A DNA stretch of 64,000 nucleotides from Methylomonas koyamae (GCF_019669905.1 NZ_AP019777.1:4650001-4714000), one strand, 5' to 3'. Counted from the stretch's first letter, positions 37,101 through 45,166 are shown. Made by a program: numbers and translations. Notes: a model not told the origin generated them from the letters alone.

Positions 37101-37348
37101 CTTTGCCGCGCCGAGCACCGGCGGGTTTGGCAAGATCAGCCCGTCAGGGGCGCGGCAGGGAGGCCGCGCGTTTTCGGAGGGGCAGGAAGCCCCTTCCGAA
37201 AACCCTTGCCAAACCCGACGGCGCGCAGGATTCAAGCGGCAGCGGGGCGGCCTTTTCTTTGGTTTCTTTCTTTTGGCCGAGCAAAAGAAAGAAACCCGCT
37301 TGTCGGTGCGGGAACCGACATTAAAATCAGCCGTCGCGCCAGCGACAC
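37101..37348 (+). repeat. Multi-hairpin element, copy B
   Basis: Head CTTTGCCGCGCCGAGCACCG. Outer 12-bp stem GGGTTTGGCAAG (37123-37134) with CTTGCCAAACCC (37205-37216). Inside it are hairpins GCGCGGC/GCCGCGC with loop AGGGAG and GGGGC/GCCCC with loop AGGAA. Then a 15-bp stem (GGTTTCTTTCTTTTG at 37261-37275, complement at 37282-37296), TGTCGGT/ACCGACA, and terminal GTCGC/GCGAC. The 3' 130 bases are almost identical to copy C, while the stems of the first half differ with compensation. Confidence 0.85.
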
Positions 37349-37384
37349 AACGCCATGCCCTACCAAGAGCTGAAGCACTATTGC

Positions 37385-38059
37385 TTAAACCCTCGAACTC
37401 AACCGTATCCGAATCGGCTGCGGCATGCTCTCCGGCGGCGGCCGGCCGACGCTGGCCCGCAGCCGCGGCAAGGCCGCACGCAGGGCTTGGTCGATGTCGG
37501 CCTTACCGCTGCCGCCGGCCAATTCACTGCGGCTGATGCGGCCGTCCGGGCCGACCCAGATTTCCAGGATCACGCTGTAGCCGGCTTGCGCGGCCGGGGT
37601 GTCGGTCAGCAGGTTTTGCAGGCCGGTCTCGACCTGGCGCTGGATCTGGCCGCCGTACCAGAGGATGGCGTTGCCGCCGCCACCGCCCAGGATCGAGCGG
37701 CCGCCCTTGCGGGCTTGCAGGCCAAAGCCGTCGCTGCCGGCGGTGCCGTCGGCATCCACGCCCAGGTCTTCGGCCGGCGGCGCTTCGTCCGGCTCCGGCG
37801 AAGGTTCGGGCTCGGGTTCCGGCTCGGGCTGCTCGATCTTTTCTTCTTTGATCTCTTCCGGCGGAGGCGGCGCTTGCTCCGGCGGTGGGGGTGGCGGAGG
37901 CGGCGGCTGGATCATCGTGATCTGCTGCACTTGCTTTTTGGTCTGCGGCGGCTTCTCGAACTTGTCCGCCAACCACCACACGCCCAGCGCAATCAACAGG
38001 CTCAACCCTATCCCCAACACCACCGGCAAGCGCCGCAGCCAGGCGTATTTGTTTGTCAT
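37385..38059 (-). CDS. TonB-family energy transducer (second set)
   Basis: A 224-residue TonB-like protein: short cytoplasmic head, helix near residues 11-31 (LPVVLGIGLSLLIALGVWWL), a Pro-run and Glu/Pro-repeat spacer (about 50-95), a Gly/Asp-rich stretch, and a C-terminal domain (about 130-224, AGYSVILEIWVGPDGRISRS) more like the short TonB/TolA-type C-terminal fold than the classic one. It differs from the first TonB in spacer and domain. It lies downstream of its own exbB-like and exbD genes and upstream of the porin and TpsB genes, so it probably serves that system rather than siderophore receptors. Confidence 0.88.
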   Translation of the reverse strand: MTNKYAWLRRLPVVLGIGLSLLIALGVWWLADKFEKPPQTKKQVQQITMIQPPPPPPPPPEQAPPPPEEIKEEKIEQPEPEPEPEPSPEPDEAPPAEDLGVDADGTAGSDGFGLQARKGGRSILGGGGGNAILWYGGQIQRQVETGLQNLLTDTPAAQAGYSVILEIWVGPDGRISRSELAGGSGKADIDQALRAALPRLRASVGRPPPESMPQPIRIRLSSRV

Positions 38060-38376
38060 CTCGTTTCAATCAGTCGTCGCCACAACGCCCAGTGCGCCGT
38101 GTTCTCCAATCCATCCGGCCGATACCCGGCCTGGTTTTCCCCCGGTTTGATTCCGCGCCGGTTTGATTCCGCGTGGGCGCTATTGGTGTCCACGGCACGC
38201 ATCGCGCCATTCCGCGTGGGCACATAAACCGTGCCCACCCTACGTCCTGCTGAAGCCGAAGTCGGCGATCTGCCCCGGCGAACCAATAGGCGTCACCAAT
38301 CGTTTAAGCCTTGCCGGAAACGTTTCACTTATTCCGGCCTACCGAGAGTTATTTCAAATATCGGGAGGCACCGTTG
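38060..38376. repeat. exbD-tonB gap, part without element C
   Basis: Holds a 16-base tandem duplication, CCGGTTTGATTCCGCG twice (38142-38157 and 38158-38173), and an 8-bp inverted repeat GTGGGCAC with GTGCCCAC (38216-38223 and 38231-38238). The latter has the look of a dispersed intergenic palindrome. No gene is supported. Confidence 0.55.
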
Positions 38377-38380
38377 CCCC

Positions 38381-38628
38381 CTTTGCCGCGCCGAGCACCG
38401 GCGGGTTTGAACGGATCAGCCCGCAGGGGCGATGCAGGGATGCATCGCGTTTTCGGAGGGCTAGGGATAGCCCTTCCGAAAACCCCGTTCAAACCCGACG
38501 GCGCGCAGGATCAAAGCGGCAGCGGGGCGGCCTTTTCTTTGGTTTCTTTCTTTTGGCCGAGCAAAAGAAAGAAACCCGCTTGTCGGTGCGGGAACCGACA
38601 TTCAATCCAGCCGTCGCGCCAGCGACAC
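38381..38628 (+). repeat. Multi-hairpin element, copy C
   Basis: Same head and order as copy B. Outer 12-bp stem GGGTTTGAACGG (38403-38414) with CCGTTCAAACCC (38485-38496). Hairpin GCGATGCA/TGCATCGC with loop GGGA. Hairpin GGGCTA/TAGCCC with loop GGGA. A 15-bp stem identical to that of B (38541-38555 with 38562-38576), then TGTCGGT/ACCGACA and GTCGC/GCGAC. It lies between exbD and tonB and is antisense to that operon. Confidence 0.85.
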
Positions 38629-38664
38629 CTCTCCGTCAAATGCCTATCGCAATCCAGCCACTGC

Positions 38665-39069
38665 TCACTTCACTAACTTCTGCGTCACCAACCCCAACTG
38701 ACTAATCTGCAACCGAGTCACAATGTCCAAGACCTCGATCACCTTCTGGTACTGCACGCTGGCGTCGGCCTTGACCACCACCGGCAGGTCCGGCGTCGCC
38801 GCCTTGTATTGCGCCAGCCGGGTTTCCAGTTCTTGCAACGACACCGGGTAGGTGTCGAGATAAACGCTGCCGTCCGGGGTGATCGAAATCGCCTTGGTCT
38901 TGGGTTTGGACAGGCTGGGCGTGCTGCTGGCCTTGGGCAGGTTGACGGTAATGCCCTGCACGGTGGCGGTGGTCATGATGATGAAGATCAGTAACAGCAC
39001 GTAGGCCACGTCCAGCATCGGCGTGATGTTGATGTCGTCGTAAACTTTGCCTTCTTCTTCGACTTTCAT
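38665..39069 (-). CDS. ExbD-type protein (second set)
   Basis: A 134-residue ExbD/TolR-family protein: one helix near residues 20-40 with the proton-relay Asp in DDINITPMLDVAYVLLLIFI, and a periplasmic domain ending VVKADASVQYQKVIEVLDIV. It lies 15 bases after the DUF2341-ExbB fusion gene, so the two clearly form one complex. Copy C of the multi-hairpin element separates it from tonB. Confidence 0.93.
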   Translation of the reverse strand: MKVEEEGKVYDDINITPMLDVAYVLLLIFIIMTTATVQGITVNLPKASSTPSLSKPKTKAISITPDGSVYLDTYPVSLQELETRLAQYKAATPDLPVVVKADASVQYQKVIEVLDIVTRLQISQLGLVTQKLVK

Positions 39070-39084
39070 GTTGCGTCTCCTGGC

Positions 39085-40947
39085 TTAGCGGGCGTTGGTT
39101 TGATGGGCGGCGGCCTGGCGGGCGGCGCGCATCGATAACAGGGCCAGAAATTCGTCGCTGAACACGCGCATGCCGGCGCTGATGTCTTTGATCTGGGTCA
39201 GCAGGTAGTTGTAGGCAAACAGCGCCGGGATGGCGACGGCCAGGCCGGCGACGGTGGCCAGCAAGGCGGCGGCGATACCGGGAGCGATGGAGTTGATGTT
39301 GACGTCGCCGCTGGCGGCGATGGCGGCAAAGGTGATCATGACGCCGACTACGGTGCCGAGCAGGCCTAAAAACGGGCCGCCGGCGATGGCGATGGTCAGC
39401 AGCACCATGTGTTTGTTCAGGCGTTGGCCTTCGTGGACGATCTGGCTATCCAGTTTGACCCGCAGGTAGTCCCAGGCTTCGCGGGTCACCACTTGGTCGG
39501 CACCGCCTTGCAGTTTGTTCAGTTCCTGGATCGCGGTGTGGTACAGGTGGTAGAGCACCGAACTTTGGAAGTGGTCGTGTTTGCCGACCAGGGCGGTCAG
39601 CCAATCGGAGTCGGCCAGTTCGTGTTCTTCGGCGGTTTCGGCCTGATCCAGCGCGCCGAGCGTGTTCGGGTCGAGCTGGCGGTATTGCGCCAGGAAGGCG
39701 CGGTTGTCTTTGCCGATGCGGTTGATGACTAAGGTTTTGCTGACCATGACGATGACGGCCACGATCAGCATGATCAGGGTCAGACCGATGACGACCCAGC
39801 CGTCGACGGTGACGTTTTGCACAATGACCATGAAGTGGCCGGCGTCGCCGCTGCCGTTGGATTCGTCCTGGCCGAAGCTGAGTACGGCAAAGTCGGGGCT
39901 TTGGCTGCGGTAGGCAAATTTGAGCCAGTCGGCGCTGCGGGCGGTGGCGGCGATTTGGACTTCGTCGAGCCAGCCTTGGTAGTTGTCGCCCAGGCGGATG
40001 CTCGGTTGGCCGGCGGCGAGTTGGGTTTTGACGCTGCCGACCGGGACGCCGTCCAGGTAGAGTTCGACGATTTGCGGCGGGGCGTAGCTGTTGGGGTTTT
40101 CGGCGGCTTTGGCGCCGGTGTAGGCGGCCAGGGTTTCCGGGCGCAGCACCAGGGCCACATGTTGCCATTTGCCCAAAGTCAGTGACGCGGCCGGGGTGCT
40201 AGCGCTGCCGGCCACGGCGGTCAGGGCGTTGCCTTGCAGGTTCAGACGCAGGTCCAGGCCGGGGGCTTGGGCGCTGAGCACGGTCGCGGCCGGGTTGGCC
40301 TGGTCGATCTTCAACCAGGTGGTGAAGGTCCAGCCTTTGCTGGGATCCAGCGCCAGTTGCGGCGCCGGGTTGACGGTAATCGGGCCGGCGCCGGTGAATT
40401 GGGCGGCGGCGCCGATCCAGCCGGCGGCCTGGATCGCGGCTTTGGAATCGGCGGCGTGGGAGCCGTAGGCGGTGGCGTCTTGCGGCAACGTCTCGGACGC
40501 ATCGAAGTGGTAGACCAGGCCTTGGGCCACGTCGTACAGGCTGTTGCTATCCGAAGCGTCCGGGGCGTTGGCGTTGGCGTTGCCGTAGTAGAGCCAGAAG
40601 TCGTCGGTGGACACGCCGCCGCGCACTTGCGGCAGCTTGACCCAGACCAATCCGATCTCGCTCAACGCATCGACTTGCTCGACCTGGTAGGCCAGCGGGC
40701 TTTGCTCGTCTTTCAAGGCGCGAAAGTCGCGGCCGTTGTCGGCCAGTTCGGCAAAGTAGCCGAAGTTGCCGGCGTGCAGCCGCACCAGCACCGGCACCTC
40801 GCTCAGGGTCTCCTGCACGTCCGCCCCGGTCGCCGACGCGTCCACCGCCACCTGCCGCCGCGAACTCCAGTCGGCATTCCACCAGGCTTGGGCCAACGCC
40901 GGCAGTAATAACAGGCCGAAGGCCCACTTAGTTGTCCTAGACAGCAT
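39085..40947 (-). CDS. DUF2341-LamG-ExbB fusion: secreted lectin-like domain joined to a proton channel
   Basis: A 620-residue protein with a signal peptide (MLSRTTKWAFGLLLLPALAQ), a DUF2341 domain (about residues 25-140, starting WWNADWSSRRQVAVDA), a LamG/concanavalin-like domain (about 145-355, with GWTFTTWLKIDQANPAA and GWLDEVQIAATARSADWLKF), a helix near 385-405, a cytoplasmic loop, and the ExbB/MotA pair of helices (GGPFLGLLGTVVGVMITFAA and AALLATVAGLAVAIPALFAY). The large domain therefore faces the periplasm while the end forms a proton channel with ExbD. The ATG at 40947 has GGGAA before it; an ATG at 40968 adds seven residues. Such fusions occur in several proteobacteria, but their role is not known to me. 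Confidence 0.88.
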   Translation of the reverse strand: MLSRTTKWAFGLLLLPALAQAWWNADWSSRRQVAVDASATGADVQETLSEVPVLVRLHAGNFGYFAELADNGRDFRALKDEQSPLAYQVEQVDALSEIGLVWVKLPQVRGGVSTDDFWLYYGNANANAPDASDSNSLYDVAQGLVYHFDASETLPQDATAYGSHAADSKAAIQAAGWIGAAAQFTGAGPITVNPAPQLALDPSKGWTFTTWLKIDQANPAATVLSAQAPGLDLRLNLQGNALTAVAGSASTPAASLTLGKWQHVALVLRPETLAAYTGAKAAENPNSYAPPQIVELYLDGVPVGSVKTQLAAGQPSIRLGDNYQGWLDEVQIAATARSADWLKFAYRSQSPDFAVLSFGQDESNGSGDAGHFMVIVQNVTVDGWVVIGLTLIMLIVAVIVMVSKTLVINRIGKDNRAFLAQYRQLDPNTLGALDQAETAEEHELADSDWLTALVGKHDHFQSSVLYHLYHTAIQELNKLQGGADQVVTREAWDYLRVKLDSQIVHEGQRLNKHMVLLTIAIAGGPFLGLLGTVVGVMITFAAIAASGDVNINSIAPGIAAALLATVAGLAVAIPALFAYNYLLTQIKDISAGMRVFSDEFLALLSMRAARQAAAHQTNAR

Positions 40948-41083
40948 CGGTTTGTTCCCGGTTAACATTGTTGCTATGCAAAGTCAGCTCGGCGGCAATC
41001 GCGGAGCCATTGAGCCAGCCCAGAATCAGCGCGATCAGCACCAGGCAACAGAGCAATTTAAAGTCGGCATCCGTCAATTTCAT
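40937..41083 (-). CDS. 48-residue single-helix membrane peptide
   Basis: A short frame not otherwise reported, between the PEP-CTERM gene and the ExbB fusion. It begins MKLTDADFKLLCCLVLIALI, continues LGWLNGSAIAAELTLHSNNV, and ends TDAV; one membrane helix spans about residues 8-31. The ATG is 18 bases after the preceding stop with a GGGGCCGGG stretch before it, and the frame ends 11 bases inside the next gene, in another frame. Position and the helix favour a real peptide, perhaps a partner of the channel, but it may be chance. No homolog is known to me. Confidence 0.5.
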   Translation of the reverse strand: MKLTDADFKLLCCLVLIALILGWLNGSAIAAELTLHSNNVNREQTDAV

Positions 41084-41101
41084 GCGGCGGCCCGGCCCCG
41101 G

Positions 41102-42163
41102 TCAGGCTGCCAACGGTTTGGGCCGGCGCGCATGCCAGGCGCAGCCGAGCAAACCGCTCATCATCAGCAGCGCGCTGGCCGGCAACGGCACGGCGGCGAC
41201 GCTGACCACGGTCAGGCCGGTCAGATTGGAGACGTAGCGGCCACCCTTGGCAACGTCGCCGGGGACCACCAATTCGGCAAAGCCTTTACTGCCCAACCCG
41301 GCGCCGACGCCATTGGCATACGCCACCAACACCGGAATATTGCCGAAACTCGGATGCAATTCGCCCAACGAAAAGATGGCCTGATAGCCGTCGGAACCGG
41401 TAGCGACGACGAATTTGCCGAGGATGTCGTTTTTCACGCTGGCGTCGGTGAGGATGCCGGACAGATTCAATAAGTCCCACAGCGAGACGCCGGTGAATGA
41501 GGAACCGGTCAAAGGCGGCGTCGCCACCGTGACGGTTTGCGCCGGCAAGGCCGCGGCCAGACTGGTAACGTCGTAACTGATCGAATTCGTCACCGCGCCG
41601 TCGATGCTGAACTGGTTGGAGACCCCGCCGGCGCCGGGCGTATAGGGGATGTGGCCGACGTAAAGACTGGACAGGTTGGATACCCAGCGGCCGGCTTTGA
41701 CGTCGTCGGGCGCGACGATACGGGCAAAGCCGCTACCGGTCAGGTCGGCGCCGTTCAGTTTGTAGGCGATGATGTCGTTGTGGTTGCCGAAACTCTTGTC
41801 CATTTCGGCCAACGAAAACACGGCCTTATAACCGTCGCTGCCGGTGGCGACCGCGTAACCGCGCAGTATGTCGTTTTTCGGCACGCTGGGATCGGTTTTC
41901 AGATAGCTGCCCAAAAAGGCGCTCAACGACACGCCTTCGTAAATGCCGGAGGTCGTCGCTACCGTTTTTACCGCGGTCGGATTGGCGGCGGCATAGGCTT
42001 GCAACGCAGCCAGATCGACGCTGGCCGGGCTGCCGGCGTTCAGATAGCCGCCGAAGCTGAATTGGCTGGAAGTCGCCGCCGCGAATGCCGGATTGGCGAC
42101 AGCCAATGCCATGAACAAGCCGAACAGAGCGGCCGGCCGGGTAAGTGTTTTTAGATCGAACAT
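41102..42163 (-). CDS. PEP-CTERM (VPLPA) protein with a duplicated molybdopterin-oxidoreductase-like domain
   Basis: A 353-residue exported protein. Signal peptide LFGLFMALAVANPAFA, two tandem copies of a domain (about residues 65-190 and 210-320) each with a GVSL...NDIL...VATGSDGY...FSL...SFGN pattern, and a C-terminal sorting signal: VPLPAS, a helix, and the basic end HARRPKPLAA. The repeats resemble the substrate domain of sulfite-oxidase-type molybdopterin proteins but without a visible cofactor Cys. The C-terminal signal is normally processed by an exosortase, none of which lies in this window. The ATG at 42163 is used. It belongs to the operon leading to the ExbB fusion. Confidence 0.85.
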   Translation of the reverse strand: MFDLKTLTRPAALFGLFMALAVANPAFAAATSSQFSFGGYLNAGSPASVDLAALQAYAAANPTAVKTVATTSGIYEGVSLSAFLGSYLKTDPSVPKNDILRGYAVATGSDGYKAVFSLAEMDKSFGNHNDIIAYKLNGADLTGSGFARIVAPDDVKAGRWVSNLSSLYVGHIPYTPGAGGVSNQFSIDGAVTNSISYDVTSLAAALPAQTVTVATPPLTGSSFTGVSLWDLLNLSGILTDASVKNDILGKFVVATGSDGYQAIFSLGELHPSFGNIPVLVAYANGVGAGLGSKGFAELVVPGDVAKGGRYVSNLTGLTVVSVAAVPLPASALLMMSGLLGCAWHARRPKPLAA

Positions 42164-42470
42164 GTAATTGCGCCTCGGATGCGATTCAAGAAGCGCCGAT
42201 GGCTGTCCGGAAGAACCTTGCCCATCGGCGGGAAGGAGGCACATCCTTGTGCCGCTCAAGCCTGCCAAGTCCTATGGCATCAACTTGAGTTGTTTGTTTG
42301 TTAACGCTATCTGGATATTCTCGATAGCTCGGGCACCGCCACCGACACCCTGTAACTCAGCGGTAGAAATTGGAGATTTCGATTCGAGCTTGCCAAAGGT
42401 TGCACGTCCCTGTGCGGCCCACGCCTACCCCATCGGATGGCGTGAACATTCCCATCGGCGCGGACCTGGC
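42164..42470 (-). promoter_or_regulatory. Leader with a hairpin upstream of the PEP-CTERM gene
   Basis: About 307 bases between the solute-binding-like gene and the PEP-CTERM gene. A 9-bp stem (CGCCGATGG at 42194-42202 with CCATCGGCG at 42222-42230) lies 30 bases before the start codon. Further off are two small hairpins, GGCACATCCTTGTGCC near 42238 and GCACGTCCCTGTGC near 42400. No promoter can be named, and no gene is seen. Confidence 0.4.
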
Positions 42471-44096
42471 TTAGCGCAGTTCGACGCTGCCGAAGTCCGG
42501 ATTGACCACCGGTATCGCGCAGGCATCGGGAGTGCCGTTAAGCGCGCGGGTGTAAGGCGTGACCGGATTGGCCGGATCCCAGGTCGCCGGCGGCATATGG
42601 CCGTTTGCGCTCAAGGCGATGTAACCCGCCTGGCCCCAACTGTGGTTGCTCAGATCGGAGTTGCGTGCCGCAATCGTGCTGGGCAGGCCGCTGTATATCG
42701 CCAATGCGTTCAAAGCGGCATCCTGGTTGGCGGTGACGTTGTTTTTCCAAGACAGCGCATACTCGCCGACCAGCGGGTAATGGCCCAGGAATACCTGTTC
42801 GCCGGTGGGCAGGGCGCCGTCGATTTTGATGAAGCGGTAGCTGGCGCTATTGCTGGCGTTACGCTCCGTGGTCTGGATGCCGATCGCCCATTGGTTGCCG
42901 TGGGGAACGCCGGTGGCCGGCGGATTCGGGAACGGCGCCGGATTGCTGGTGCCGAACCAGCCGTTAGTGCCGTTGTTGTAATCGCCCAAGCACCGATCCA
43001 CCGCGCCCAGGCTGGTCGCATACTGAATGTCGGCAAACCCGCCCGGCTCGGCCAGTTTCGGCGACGAGTCGCCCAGGCATGGGCTTTTCAATATGTTGGA
43101 CAACAGGGCCACTTGTTGGCCGGCGCCGTTTTCCCGGCGACAGACATGCACTGCGGTATCCAATGGATTGCTCAGTCCGGCCACACCAGCCGTAACGCCG
43201 TCGGCAACCACTTCCGGCAGCGTTTTTTCGGCACCGGCGGCTTTAACTTTCAACGTACTCCAATCGTAAAGTTGGCCGCTAAAAATACTGACCAGAATTT
43301 CCTTGGACAGGCTGGGTACGCAGGCCGGGGTTTCATTGCCCACCGTACAACTGGCCGGCAAGGTTCCGTTTTGGACTTGCGCATATTGCAGGGCGTTGCG
43401 CAGCTTCAACGTCACCGGCGTACCGATGATATGGCCGCCCAGCGCAAAGCGATTGTCCAGCGTCGATGCGTCGATATCGGTTTTACCCGGCGTCACGTTA
43501 TCGACGCCGCGGAACGCGTCCGGCGTCACGTCCGAAGTCGCGGCCGTCGCCGAGATGCCGGAGGTCGCGGTAGTGCAGGAATAGTTCCATTGGTAACTCG
43601 CCCCGCCCGAGGAGTAAGAACCGTTAAACGCGGTACACACTGCCGTGGTCGGGTCTTTCAAGTAAGTCAGCTTGGTGCCGTTGGCCGCCGCGTCCAGACC
43701 GACGAACGACGCCCCCAAGCGCCGGCGCGAGATCCACAGCCGGGTTTTATTGTTGGGCGCCACGCCGCCGGTCAGTCCGGGAATTTTGGTGCTATCGGTG
43801 TAACAGTAAATCGCCGAGTACTCGTCGTTGGTCGCTGCGCTGTTGGCACCTTTGGTATGGAAATACACGTGGGTGGTGGTGCCGGTACCGGTCGGATTCG
43901 GATCGTTCAGGCACAGTGCGTTGGCCGGGGTGGTATTGTTGATCATGAAGCCGAAGGCCGGATCGTTGGATTGCGAGCCGGGAATGTACAGGCTCAATTG
44001 CGGGGCGCCGTCGGCCGGGGTCAAGGCCCAGGCGCTACCGGTCGCCGCCAGCGCCAATCCCAGGGCGATCAGGTTGCGGGATAAGGTGGTAAACAT
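42471..44096 (-). CDS. Secreted solute-binding-like protein
   Basis: A 541-residue exported protein (signal peptide LIALGLALAATGSAWA). It has no membrane helix after the signal and several Cys that could form disulfides (LCLNDPNP, IYCYTDS, AVCTAFNG, ASCTVG, PACVPS). The segment HVCRRENGAGQQVALLSNIL and the overall order recall PstS-like periplasmic binding proteins, but similarity is weak and no ligand can be given. The gene lies between two PEP-CTERM genes of the same operon, 25 bases after the first one. A surface or periplasmic binding role in that system is inference. Confidence 0.6.
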   Translation of the reverse strand: MFTTLSRNLIALGLALAATGSAWALTPADGAPQLSLYIPGSQSNDPAFGFMINNTTPANALCLNDPNPTGTGTTTHVYFHTKGANSAATNDEYSAIYCYTDSTKIPGLTGGVAPNNKTRLWISRRRLGASFVGLDAAANGTKLTYLKDPTTAVCTAFNGSYSSGGASYQWNYSCTTATSGISATAATSDVTPDAFRGVDNVTPGKTDIDASTLDNRFALGGHIIGTPVTLKLRNALQYAQVQNGTLPASCTVGNETPACVPSLSKEILVSIFSGQLYDWSTLKVKAAGAEKTLPEVVADGVTAGVAGLSNPLDTAVHVCRRENGAGQQVALLSNILKSPCLGDSSPKLAEPGGFADIQYATSLGAVDRCLGDYNNGTNGWFGTSNPAPFPNPPATGVPHGNQWAIGIQTTERNASNSASYRFIKIDGALPTGEQVFLGHYPLVGEYALSWKNNVTANQDAALNALAIYSGLPSTIAARNSDLSNHSWGQAGYIALSANGHMPPATWDPANPVTPYTRALNGTPDACAIPVVNPDFGSVELR

Positions 44097-44121
44097 GTTT
44101 TGCTCCAGAAAACGAATTGAA

Positions 44122-44973
44122 TTAAGCGGCCACGGTGCGGCGTTGCAGGCGTAGCGCGGCCAAGATGCCGCTCAGGAATAGCCAGGCGGCGCCGGGCACC
44201 GGCACCGGAGCCACGTTGGAAGTCCATACCAGTTTGGCGTTGGCGACGTCCAGACTCAGAAAACCGTCCAGCTTGTCGAACGCGGCCTGAGTACTGCCCA
44301 AAACCGTGCCGCCGGGGGAATGGACGAAGAACAAATCCAGATTCTGGTCCGGCGTTTCGCCGTTTCTGACCACGGCACTGCCGATCCACCCTGGAATACT
44401 CATCGTGGTACCCCAAGCCTTGTTGAAATAAGAAGTTGGGAAGGTGCTGGTCGTCACTTCGCTCAGGTCGGCCTCGAAATCGGCGGCCGTTGCGCCCGGA
44501 TTTTGCGCGACTTGGGCGATGTTCAGAGCATTGGCTCTGTCCCGGACTTTGGTCGTCCAGGTTGCCAACGTTGTCATTGCGATGCCTCCCGGAGCGGATG
44601 CGCCCTCGCGCCGACTCAACACGACGCCATAGTTCGCGTTGCCAGTACCCAGATAGGAACTATTACCGGCAACGTTGAAGGTCAACGGATCGCTGGTCGA
44701 GCTGGCCCAATCCGCAAATTTCTGGTCCAGACTCCAAGTCCGCGACAGTTGTTTGCCGGCTAGAAAATCGTCCACCGTCGTACCCAGGTCGATGCTATAG
44801 GACGTTGTCGCCAGCGCATCCCAAACGTTCAGATATAACTCGCCGCTCGATCCGGTACCCGACGCCTGAATTAACGGCGCACCGTTATTGATTGCCGCGT
44901 GCGCAGTGCCGGCGCCCGCTACCAGACAGATTGCCGCCAGCCAGTGATAGCCTCGTTGCTGTATCAGTTTCAT
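44122..44973 (-). CDS. PEP-CTERM protein (first gene of the operon)
   Basis: A 283-residue exported protein with a signal peptide (HWLAAICLVAGAGTAHA), a mature part of about 225 residues rich in Ser, Thr, Asn and Gly, and a C-terminal exosortase signal: VPVPGAAWLFLSGILAAL followed by RLQRR. No enzymatic motif is seen. It is the first gene of the long minus-strand operon and is divergent from tpsA. Such proteins are typically secreted to the cell surface or matrix; no specific function is known for this one. Confidence 0.85.
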   Translation of the reverse strand: MKLIQQRGYHWLAAICLVAGAGTAHAAINNGAPLIQASGTGSSGELYLNVWDALATTSYSIDLGTTVDDFLAGKQLSRTWSLDQKFADWASSTSDPLTFNVAGNSSYLGTGNANYGVVLSRREGASAPGGIAMTTLATWTTKVRDRANALNIAQVAQNPGATAADFEADLSEVTTSTFPTSYFNKAWGTTMSIPGWIGSAVVRNGETPDQNLDLFFVHSPGGTVLGSTQAAFDKLDGFLSLDVANAKLVWTSNVAPVPVPGAAWLFLSGILAALRLQRRTVAA

Positions 44974-45113
44974 AAATTCACCTCATCCATTCCTTAAGGG
45001 ACCGCAGTCCCGTTCATTGCCGTAAGCCGCATCGCCAATCCGGTAGATCCAGGTAACGGATTGGCCATCAGCCGTTTTGATCGGATGGCGCGCTGCCGTT
45101 ATTCTCCGATGGG
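44974..45113 (-). promoter_or_regulatory. Highly structured 5' leader of the PEP-CTERM operon
   Basis: On the minus strand, in order: CGTTAT/ATAACG, GCCATC/GATGGC, CCAATCCG/CGGATTGG, and GGGAC/GTCCC hairpins, then AGGTGAATTT before the ATG. Four stems in 140 bases is unusual. It matches no riboswitch I recognise; parts could be dispersed palindromes. An apparent 67-residue frame here is not a gene. Confidence 0.4.
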
Positions 45114-45166
45114 CATAACGTAAGCGAATTTCGTGAACTAGGTCAAATTCGACTTTGCAAATTAAT

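Noticed and set aside
36722..37536. Short frames in the repeat region between porin and tonB
   Set aside because: They translate hairpin arms of the repeat elements; similar frames recur in each copy because the DNA is repeated.
36595..38664. CRISPR array
   Set aside because: Copies are few, long and of differing orientation, with no short direct repeats or regular spacers.
44974..45113. c-di-GMP-I riboswitch
   Set aside because: The leader lacks the CACAGGGCAAACC and GACGCAAAGC core motifs of that class.
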